Shown in pieces: positions 7,112 through 14,685 of a stretch of 48,188 nucleotides of DNA. The DNA is taken from NCBI GenBank assembly GCA_015067305.1, contig SVMT01000014.1, positions 1 through 48,188 on the forward strand, in the 5' to 3' direction. Both the position numbers and the translations under genes were made by a program. This stretch comes from Oscillospiraceae bacterium (GTDB lineage: Bacteria; Bacillota; Clostridia; Oscillospirales; UBA644). The notes under the pieces were generated by a model that worked only from the letters and a program-made list of their open reading frames with translations, was not told where the DNA came from and did not search any database. Every line of letters starts with the position of its first letter. The stretch's first letter is position 1.

Positions 7112-8797
7112 ATGATAAAGGTCAACGAGAATGTAATTACTGCCGAAACAAAAACCCAAAAGGTGGTATTTGTTGACGGACGAATTACCGAAATTATAAG
7201 CAAAATTGACGGACAACGGTATCTTAACGACAACGGATATTCCGAAAGAGAAGCCCCATTACGTTTTATTTATGCTTTCAACAGAACTTATTCCTTGGGC
7301 AAAAATTCCGCAGTTCGAATAGAAATACACCAATACAGCGATACCCTTGTTAATATTTCATTTTTCGGTTGGCACGGACACGGAGATATTCTCATTGAAG
7401 AAGATATTTCGACAGGAGATATATGTGTTACCCCGTCAGTTCAGACTTCAATGACCGGACTGAAAGCTTGTCGATGGGAAATGTTTGGCATCGATCCTGA
7501 TGTTGAAGTTACAATTCCGTATATGCAAGGAATAAAGATTCCAATATCCAATCCTTTGTTTAAAACAGACAAGCTGCAGGATCTGCGATATCCTTTCAGA
7601 TGGGAATCGGCTTTCGTTACTTTCAGTCGCGAAAACGGGGGATTTTGGGTAAGGACAGACTGTTTACAAAAGAAATATAAATCGTTGCATATCGGAAATG
7701 ACACTGCATTTAACTGCGCACTTTTTGATTCCGAGAATACAGGTCCAATAGATTCAGAAATAAGCGCAGGCGGTACCACATGGAAACTCAATGTCTATGA
7801 GGGGGATTGGACTGTTCCCGTATATCTCTACAGGGACATGTTAAGAGAGACTTCTCAGTATATCAAAGCCAAGGCGAATTTGCCGCAATGGTTTGATAAT
7901 GTGAAAATGGCATGCTCCTGGTGTCCCGGAGATCCTGAAGTTCTCGACATTATGAAAAAATATATTGACCCGAAAAAGGTACTCATTCATTTACCTCATT
8001 GGAGAAATATGAAATACGACCAGCAATACCCCAATTATATAGCTTCTGATAGCGGTAAGGAATTTATAAGCAAAGGTAATGAAATGGGTTATCATATAGC
8101 TCCTCATTGCAATGCTTTTGAGATCGACCCCTCATTGCCGGAATATGAACTTGTAAGAGACTTCAAGTACAGAGACATTGAAACTCATCAGGTGTGGGGT
8201 TGGGGCTGGAATGACGGATGGGTCGGTATCCCTGAAGATAATATGGCTATAAGAAATAACCGCAATTGTAATGTCATGGCGAAAATCCACCCTGCATTAC
8301 CGTCATGGCAGAATCTCCTTGCTTCAAATGTTAAAAAAGCAGTTGATGAAAACTCCTTGCACGCGGTATTCCTTGATGTAACTCACAATATTTACAATAT
8401 TCACAACGGAACTGTAAACGGAGCAAATAATATAGAAGGCGCTTTGGAACTTATCGAACGTGTCGGAAAGATCAACGGAGGTATTGCGATCGGTGGAGAG
8501 GGCATGAACGAAGCTCTTATCGGACAATGTTTCGCTCAAGGACATTCCGTTACTTTCGGCAAAAACGACAATGAAATGTTACCCACGGAATTCTACACGC
8601 CCATAAATCAGATGCTTTACGGCGATGTCTGCCACGTTATAAGTTACGTTGGCGGCAGTGACGAAAAACGGAAATTCCTTCAGGATAAATGCGACCAAAA
8701 CAGAGGCTTCACTCCAACCCTCAACGGCGATTATATTTACGAGTTGGATAAACCCGACTCCGTTGCAAGAAAAATTCTGGAAAGAGCCTTGAGTTAA
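7112..8797 (+). CDS. Probable glycoside hydrolase-like protein (DUF6259-like)
   Basis: A 561-residue protein without a signal peptide. Residues 1-250 look like a beta-sandwich domain, as in alpha-galactosidase-type hydrolases. Residues 258-530 look like a TIM barrel: KMACSW (265-270), HLPHW (293-297), GYHIAPHCN (326-334), VFLDVTHN (419-426) and GGEGMNEA (461-468). D422 and E463 sit at strand ends where retaining clan-D-like hydrolases place catalytic acids, but this is inference. The overall look recalls the uncharacterised DUF6259 family. It lies between an isomerase-like gene and a GH2 gene (15 bp gap), so a glycan-cleaving role is likely. The substrate is unknown. Confidence 0.6.
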   Translation: MIKVNENVITAETKTQKVVFVDGRITEIISKIDGQRYLNDNGYSEREAPLRFIYAFNRTYSLGKNSAVRIEIHQYSDTLVNISFFGWHGHGDILIEEDISTGDICVTPSVQTSMTGLKACRWEMFGIDPDVEVTIPYMQGIKIPISNPLFKTDKLQDLRYPFRWESAFVTFSRENGGFWVRTDCLQKKYKSLHIGNDTAFNCALFDSENTGPIDSEISAGGTTWKLNVYEGDWTVPVYLYRDMLRETSQYIKAKANLPQWFDNVKMACSWCPGDPEVLDIMKKYIDPKKVLIHLPHWRNMKYDQQYPNYIASDSGKEFISKGNEMGYHIAPHCNAFEIDPSLPEYELVRDFKYRDIETHQVWGWGWNDGWVGIPEDNMAIRNNRNCNVMAKIHPALPSWQNLLASNVKKAVDENSLHAVFLDVTHNIYNIHNGTVNGANNIEGALELIERVGKINGGIAIGGEGMNEALIGQCFAQGHSVTFGKNDNEMLPTEFYTPINQMLYGDVCHVISYVGGSDEKRKFLQDKCDQNRGFTPTLNGDYIYELDKPDSVARKILERALS

Positions 8798-8812
8798 AGG
8801 AGAAAATCTGAA

Positions 8813-11674
8813 ATGTATAATAAGTATTACCGGAACTTATCCGAAAATTGGTTCATAGACAAAGATCCCGAAAACAGAGGCCTTGAAAGGGGTTGGAACT
8901 GTAAAATTTCCGAAACGGCTGTTCCGACTCCTATACCTGCAATAATTCAGGAGGTTTTGCCCGAATACCACGGTGTCGCTTTTTATTGGTGCAAACTTGT
9001 TCCTGCTATAAGCTGCGGTGAAACAGAAAGATTGATTCTCCGCTTCAACGGTGTTGACTACAAAGCGACTGTATGGCTTAACGGGGAACTTTTGGGCGAA
9101 CATGAGGGCGGTGAAGCTCCTTTCGAGTTTGATGTGACCGAAAAAATCAGCCTTGAGGCTGAAAATCTCATTGCTGTAAAAGTAATAAATCCCATTGAGT
9201 ACGATATTGACGGGCTGAATCTTTCAAATGCCGCAAACAGAAATAAAACCATAGCAAAAATGGCAGGCTGTTGCCTGAACAGCGGCGGTATCTGGTATAA
9301 TGTTGAGCTTTATACTGTTCCTGAGGTATACATTGAAGATAAATTTTTTATCGGAGATATACATACAGGAAAGCTTACGGCTAAAGTAGATATAAAAAAT
9401 ATCTCAAAAGCAGAGGCTGATGCCACACTTACCTTGAATGTTTACGGCAAAACCACATCCACAAATAAAATAACCGAAGCCTCAAAAGAAATAAAAATCA
9501 AATCGGGTGATGTCTGTGAGGAGATTTCCGTAGTGGTTCCGGATGTGAGACTTTGGGATATAAACGATCCTTTCCTTTACAGAGTTGAGATCGTTTTGAC
9601 TTCCGACAGCGGAGAACATAGGGCGAGTCTCAATTTCGGTTTCAGAGAATTTCTTGTCAAGGATGGATATTTCTATCTCAACGGCAGAAAGATCTTCCTC
9701 AAATCAGCCCATTCGGGAAATGCTTTCCCTGTAGGACAAAACTATCCCGTAGTAAAAGAACAGGTCCGCCGGGACATGGTAATGGCGAAAACTTACGGTT
9801 TCAACATGGTAAGATCTATTGCGGGAACGTTCCGTCCCGAACAGATAGAGGTTTGCGATGAGATCGGTCTTCTGGTTTATGAGGAATGTATGGCTTCATG
9901 GCAGGTCGGAGAATTCAGGGGAATGCTCAAAGACCAGGAAAACAGCGACCTTGACCCCGAAAAAATGCACGAAAGATTCCGTGTTTGTACCAATGAAATG
10001 GTTAAACGTGACAGGAATCATGCATCAGTCGTGATCTGGTGTCTGCTTAATGAGATGTTCCCGAAGAATCCCGTAACTCCTTACGCAGAAAAATATCTGC
10101 CTGAGCTCAGAAAATATGATCCCTCAAGACTTGTACTTTTGCAATCAGGTCGCTGGGATGCAAACAGAGCTCAGAATTCCGCTTCTAATCCTTACAGCGA
10201 TACATGGAATGCTCCCATGGGTATGGACGGAACAGCCTCCGATAAAGTTGATATGCATAACGGAATTGCCGTATTCGGTATCGGTGACTACCATTTCTAT
10301 CCCGATTACCCGTTGGGTGAAAAAGATGTGAAAGTTATTAGAGAATATTCAAAAGACGGTCTTCCTGCATTTATTTCTGAAAGCGGCATAGGTCCTCTTT
10401 TTAATGTTATTGAAGAATCCAAGCATTTCCGTCAGTACGGTTACAGGGAAGATCTGGAAGATTTTTCATGGCTCACCGAACAGGGAAAGAAACTTGAAGC
10501 AGACTGGAAGCGCTTCGGACTTGAAAAAATATATCCTTATGCGGAAATGATGCTGAAAGAAAGTCAGAGGCTCAGCGCCATTGACAGACGGCTTATTTTC
10601 GATGCGATACGTTCAAACCCCAAGCATAACGGTTACAGCCTTACGGGGCTTCTTGACCACGGAATGTGCGGAGAAGGCTTGTGGAGCTTCTGGCGCAGAT
10701 TTAAACCTGAGGTTTACGATACGGTTTGCGACGGTTGGGAACCTCTCAGGTTCTGTCTCTTTGTAAAGCACCATGTATACAGCGGTGAGGAATTTGAAAT
10801 AGAAGCGGTTCTTGCCAACGAAAGCGTGCTTAAGCCCGGAAAATATACCGCGGATTTCGCAATCACGGGAGAGAACGGCACGGTAGAAATGTTCAGCGAA
10901 GATTTCGAGATCAAAGACGATTCTTTTGCCGTTCCTGTAATGAAAAAGAATATTAAACTAAATGTTCCCACAGGAAAATATTCACTCATCGCGTACTTGA
11001 GAAACGCAGGTTCTCCTCTCGGAAACAAGCTTGATTTTTATGTTAGAAATACTGCTGATATTCCGAAAACTTCTGCAAAAGTGTACTTTGCGGGAGTTGA
11101 AGAAACAACCGTTGAATTCCTGAAAAACAGCGGTGCGACTGTTGAAAAATTCAACGGTCAGACAGATGGAATGATCCTTCTGGGTCAGAGAATCGACGAT
11201 GAGACAATAATTCTCGCAAAAGAATGTGCGGACAAGGGGGCAAAAGTTCTTGCGCTTACGATACATTCATTCATGAAAGACCTCGACTTCTACAAGCTTA
11301 AATTCCTTGGAATCTCAGACGATCTCAATGTGTTCCTCACAAGAGACTGGCTCTATCATAAAGAATCCGTTGCTGCAGACAGAGAGGTTTTTGACGGCCT
11401 CGGCTTGGGTATCTGCGACTCTATCAAATACGGTCAGAGTTACCCGCGATTTGCCTACATGACATCGAGGACTCCCGATGAAATCATCTGTCCCGCATTT
11501 TATGTTGGTTCACCTCATGTCAACGGTGCTTACGCTTCCGCACACACTATCGCAGGATTTAACAGCGGCAACGGTAAAATTTATCTGAATTGCTTCCGTC
11601 TGGAGGAAAATCTCGGTAAAAATCCCGCAGCTGATATCGTTCTTGTAAATCTCATAAATTATATAAGCAAATAA
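8813..11674 (+). CDS. Glycoside hydrolase family 2 enzyme (beta-galactosidase/glucuronidase type)
   Basis: A 953-residue cytoplasmic GH2 protein. The N-terminal sugar-binding jelly roll (about 1-170) contains FNGVDYKATVWLNGELLGEHEGG. An Ig-like domain follows (about 170-275), then the TIM barrel (about 280-550) with acid/base E414 in CLLNEMF and likely nucleophile E523 in FISESG. A long C-terminal part (about 600-953) adds a beta domain and a Rossmann-like stretch with ILLGQRI and AKVLALTI. GH2 enzymes release beta-linked galactose, glucuronate, mannose or arabinose from oligosaccharides. It is last in the operon, with an AAAGGAG ribosome binding site. No signal peptide is present, so it acts on imported oligosaccharides. 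The gene points toward the convergent pepT gene. Confidence 0.9.
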   Translation: MYNKYYRNLSENWFIDKDPENRGLERGWNCKISETAVPTPIPAIIQEVLPEYHGVAFYWCKLVPAISCGETERLILRFNGVDYKATVWLNGELLGEHEGGEAPFEFDVTEKISLEAENLIAVKVINPIEYDIDGLNLSNAANRNKTIAKMAGCCLNSGGIWYNVELYTVPEVYIEDKFFIGDIHTGKLTAKVDIKNISKAEADATLTLNVYGKTTSTNKITEASKEIKIKSGDVCEEISVVVPDVRLWDINDPFLYRVEIVLTSDSGEHRASLNFGFREFLVKDGYFYLNGRKIFLKSAHSGNAFPVGQNYPVVKEQVRRDMVMAKTYGFNMVRSIAGTFRPEQIEVCDEIGLLVYEECMASWQVGEFRGMLKDQENSDLDPEKMHERFRVCTNEMVKRDRNHASVVIWCLLNEMFPKNPVTPYAEKYLPELRKYDPSRLVLLQSGRWDANRAQNSASNPYSDTWNAPMGMDGTASDKVDMHNGIAVFGIGDYHFYPDYPLGEKDVKVIREYSKDGLPAFISESGIGPLFNVIEESKHFRQYGYREDLEDFSWLTEQGKKLEADWKRFGLEKIYPYAEMMLKESQRLSAIDRRLIFDAIRSNPKHNGYSLTGLLDHGMCGEGLWSFWRRFKPEVYDTVCDGWEPLRFCLFVKHHVYSGEEFEIEAVLANESVLKPGKYTADFAITGENGTVEMFSEDFEIKDDSFAVPVMKKNIKLNVPTGKYSLIAYLRNAGSPLGNKLDFYVRNTADIPKTSAKVYFAGVEETTVEFLKNSGATVEKFNGQTDGMILLGQRIDDETIILAKECADKGAKVLALTIHSFMKDLDFYKLKFLGISDDLNVFLTRDWLYHKESVAADREVFDGLGLGICDSIKYGQSYPRFAYMTSRTPDEIICPAFYVGSPHVNGAYASAHTIAGFNSGNGKIYLNCFRLEENLGKNPAADIVLVNLINYISK

Positions 11675-11683
11675 AATCTTAAG

Positions 11684-11760
11684 CCCCTCAAATCCGCTTT
11701 TCTCGGAAGGGGGGAATGGGGGAAACCCTCTTTTCACGTGAAAAGAAGGTTTCCCCCATA
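11684..11760 (-). repeat. Interspersed palindromic element, copy 1
   Basis: A 44-bp near-perfect palindrome (11716-11759, centred on CACGTG) with ATGGGGGAAACC-type ends. On the minus strand it is followed by a C-rich and then A-rich tail (11684-11715) shared with the other copies. It lies between the convergent GH2 and pepT genes, where it can terminate transcription from both sides. Confidence 0.85.
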
Positions 11761-11775
11761 GATTTCTATTATAAA

Positions 11776-12993
11776 TTATTCTACAGCATTTTCTGCAATT
11801 TTTATCAGGAGTTCCGTGATCTTGTCCATAGATTCGATGGATACGAACTCAAAACGTGAATGGAAGTTCTCGCCACCCGTACAAAGATTGGGGCAAGGAA
11901 GTCCCATAAACGAAAGACGAGCGCCGTCTGTGCCGCCGCGAATTGGAATTACTTTCGGCTCAACTCCAATTTGTCTCATTGCCTCCTTAGCTCGGTCAAC
12001 CACGTACATATGCTCCTCAATTTTTTCACGCATATTGTAATAGGAATCTTTCAGCGCTAGCTCAACTGTTCCGTCTCCGTATTTTGCGTTCAGTTCAGCG
12101 GTGATCCTTTCAAAATCAGCTTTTTTAGCTTCAAACTTTGCTCTGTCGTGGTCACGAATAATGTAAACCAATGTGGAGAGCTCCGTTTCACCTTTCATTG
12201 CAATAAGGTGGTGGAATCCTTCATAACCCTCAGTTTTTTCAGGTATTTCGTCGGCAGAAAGCATATTATCGAACTCTGTTGCTATGCGTGAAGCATTTTT
12301 CATCTTATTTTTCGCAGAGCCCGGGTGGATAGATACCCCATGAACCGTGATCTTCGCACTTGCGGCGTTGAAATTTTCGTATTCCAGCTCACCCAATGCG
12401 CCACCGTCAACGGTATAGGCGTAATCCGCACCGAATTTCGCCACGTCAAAGAAGTCAGCACCACGGCCGATCTCCTCATCGGGAGTGAATCCCACACAGA
12501 TTTTTCCGTGGGGCTTGCCTGATTTGATGATCTCTTCAACTGCGGTCATAATTTCCGCAATTCCTGCCTTGTCGTCAGCTCCGATAAGCGTGGTTCCGTC
12601 GGAAACGATAAGGTGCTGACCCTTATAATTTTCAAGGTAGGGGTAATCGGAAACCTTCATATAAATATTTTTTCCCTCATTCAGAAGAATATCTCCGCCA
12701 TTGTAGTTCACAATCGTGGTTTTGATATTCATATCGGAAGCCTCGGAAGAGGTGTCCATATGGGCAATAAAGCCGATAGCAGGGGCATTTTTATCTGTAT
12801 TTGCAGGCAAAGTTGCGTAAACGTAACCGTGCTCGTCCACGTGTGCATCCTCAAGTCCCAATTCAAGAAGTTCTTTTTTCAACTCTTCTGCCAAAACCAA
12901 CTGCTTTGCCGTGCTGGGAGTTGTTTCGCTTTCCTCGTCCGACATTGTGGGGAACGCCGCGTATTTCAAAAATCTTTCGTATGCTTTCATCAT
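11776..12993 (-). CDS. pepT: Peptidase T (tripeptide aminopeptidase, M20 family)
   Basis: A 405-residue cytosolic dizinc aminopeptidase that removes the N-terminal residue from tripeptides. All metal and catalytic residues of the family are visible: H78 and D80 (HMD), D140 (GADDKAG), E173 and E174 (PDEEIGRG), D196 (TVDGG) and H378 (GENFHSRF). The length equals that of characterised PepT enzymes. An in-frame TTG lies 15 bp upstream, but ATG at 12991-12993 is favoured because an AAAGAGAT ribosome binding site sits at the right distance. The gene starts only 22 bp after an AT-rich nuclease gene on the same strand and shows no promoter of its own in that gap, so it may be read from upstream. Confidence 0.95.
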   Translation of the reverse strand: MMKAYERFLKYAAFPTMSDEESETTPSTAKQLVLAEELKKELLELGLEDAHVDEHGYVYATLPANTDKNAPAIGFIAHMDTSSEASDMNIKTTIVNYNGGDILLNEGKNIYMKVSDYPYLENYKGQHLIVSDGTTLIGADDKAGIAEIMTAVEEIIKSGKPHGKICVGFTPDEEIGRGADFFDVAKFGADYAYTVDGGALGELEYENFNAASAKITVHGVSIHPGSAKNKMKNASRIATEFDNMLSADEIPEKTEGYEGFHHLIAMKGETELSTLVYIIRDHDRAKFEAKKADFERITAELNAKYGDGTVELALKDSYYNMREKIEEHMYVVDRAKEAMRQIGVEPKVIPIRGGTDGARLSFMGLPCPNLCTGGENFHSRFEFVSIESMDKITELLIKIAENAVE

Positions 12994-13015
12994 CAATATC
13001 TCTTTCAACCATACT

Positions 13016-14554
13016 TTAAATTATTATCATTGATTTATCAAATCTACCATTTTGCTTAAAAAAGCCGAGATTAAAACTTTCATCTGGATGTTTTTTATTC
13101 CAAGAAATAGCTACTTCTTTTAACTCATCCGCCGTTATAAGTAAAATTTGAGTATCATTTATTAAAGAATACTTTACGCATTCTTTAATACTGTTTTCAG
13201 TAAAAGACGGACCGATAACCATAAAAACAGAAACTGTTTTATCTGAATTTCTTATATAATTATCAAATTGTAGAATATGATCTTTTAAATTTACATCATT
13301 TTCTTTAGATTTATTATCCCATAAAATATATTTATCATTATATGAAAGTTTTCCATCTGGATGTTCAGTTCCTGTTAAAAGCAGTGGCTTGTTTTTCAAA
13401 AGGATTTCGAATAAATAATTTGTTGCTTTTTCAAAATAGTGTTCGACTTCCAAATCCTTAGAAATTATGCCATTTTCTCTCAAATATGTATAGTTTCTAC
13501 AAGCCAACTCGTGATATACATTAAACCATTTTTCACGATCATCTTCACTAGAAACTTCTATTTTTTTAAGTTTATCATAATAACTGAGAATTCGATTTAT
13601 TAACGCACTTTTCGAACCTGATATATTCAAACCAAGATCATTACACCATTTTTGTAAAACAGAAACTTCTAAACCATCTCTAGGTGAATATCCCCCTATA
13701 AGATTAGATGGTTTTATTGTTCTTAAAATAATTTCTTGTAAAAGAGGTACTGTTGGGTTATTTGGGATATCAACCTTCGAAGTATTGGGGTTTTCATTAT
13801 ATTTATTTAGAATATCAATTAAATATTGTTTTTTAGTAATCTTAGTAACATAATTTACAAGTTGTACATATCCGTAACTTTTAATCTCAATATCAAAATA
13901 CTTTCGCAAGCAAACAGCAATTTCATCTGGAATGATATCGCAAGCTATATTTTCTGAGTTTTTGATATAAAACAAGATGCCAGCAGATTGAAGAGCTTTT
14001 CTTGCAATATCAATATCAGAACGTGAATGCAAGATATTTCCTTTTGTTGGATATCTACTAGATTTTGCTTCAAGAATATTCTGCTCTCTAACAGTAATAT
14101 TTAAATACTTCCTAACTTCTTCTATTAAGTTTTTCTCATCAACAGAGATATCATCTCCTCGCTCCCATGCTTTGTCTAATAAAAACTTGAGCAAAGAAAA
14201 ATCTTTATTCATATTTTTAGAATCAAAATTATTTGATTCATCTATAATTTCCTGTTCATAATTCAATATTGCCTCTTCCGTTGATTTGCACGAAGATGTA
14301 TATTCATCTTCATCCAATAAATACTCTTTAAGTATTATGGGGACTATTATACGAACAATGGGGTTCTCATGTAACTTTAACCGATTAAGTTGTTTTGATA
14401 TATTATCATAAGAAACATATTGTCCTTCAGTTTTAATTAAGCTTATTTTCAGGTCATCCAAATCAAGTCTTCTACAATCTTCCACATATGCACTGGCAAT
14501 TCTTTTCAACTCATTAACATTGACTAAAAGCTTTACACAATTTATATAATTCAT
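13016..14554 (-). CDS. SAP-domain protein with C-terminal FokI-like PD-(D/E)XK nuclease
   Basis: A 512-residue protein, not a known named gene. Residues 1-170 are helical and charged. Residues about 296-330 read as a SAP DNA-binding motif (VLQKWCNDLGLNISGSKSAL). The C-terminus resembles the FokI cleavage domain: PDG at 399-401, then ILWDNKS with D413 and K415, and HILQFDNYI at 426-434. A hydrophobic strand FMVIGPSF (444-451) and LLITADELKE (471-480) follow. This gives the PD...DxK active site in the FokI order. The gene is much more AT-rich than its neighbours (13801-13860 has only 8 G/C), with its own promoter and a GGAGG ribosome binding site, suggesting transfer. No methyltransferase is adjacent. 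A role in defence or DNA processing is inferred only. Confidence 0.72.
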   Translation of the reverse strand: MNYINCVKLLVNVNELKRIASAYVEDCRRLDLDDLKISLIKTEGQYVSYDNISKQLNRLKLHENPIVRIIVPIILKEYLLDEDEYTSSCKSTEEAILNYEQEIIDESNNFDSKNMNKDFSLLKFLLDKAWERGDDISVDEKNLIEEVRKYLNITVREQNILEAKSSRYPTKGNILHSRSDIDIARKALQSAGILFYIKNSENIACDIIPDEIAVCLRKYFDIEIKSYGYVQLVNYVTKITKKQYLIDILNKYNENPNTSKVDIPNNPTVPLLQEIILRTIKPSNLIGGYSPRDGLEVSVLQKWCNDLGLNISGSKSALINRILSYYDKLKKIEVSSEDDREKWFNVYHELACRNYTYLRENGIISKDLEVEHYFEKATNYLFEILLKNKPLLLTGTEHPDGKLSYNDKYILWDNKSKENDVNLKDHILQFDNYIRNSDKTVSVFMVIGPSFTENSIKECVKYSLINDTQILLITADELKEVAISWNKKHPDESFNLGFFKQNGRFDKSMIII

Positions 14555-14596
14555 ACTTTGCCTCCAATTTCAATTAAAAATCAATAACACATATAT

Positions 14597-14625
14597 ATTA
14601 TAATACATATTTTATAAGATTACAA
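14597..14625 (-). promoter_or_regulatory. Promoter of the SAP/FokI-like gene
   Basis: Minus strand: TTGTAA (14620-14625), 17-bp spacer, TATAAT (14597-14602), about 43 bp before the start codon in AT-rich DNA. Confidence 0.65.
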
Positions 14626-14685
14626 GGGATTTTGAAAAATATTACTACTTATTTTATGCAAAACACCTAAAAAATGTACTTTTAA

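Noticed and set aside
13016-14554. Complete restriction-modification system
   Set aside because: No methyltransferase or specificity gene is present on either side; neighbours are pepT and the MFS-GH2 fusion.
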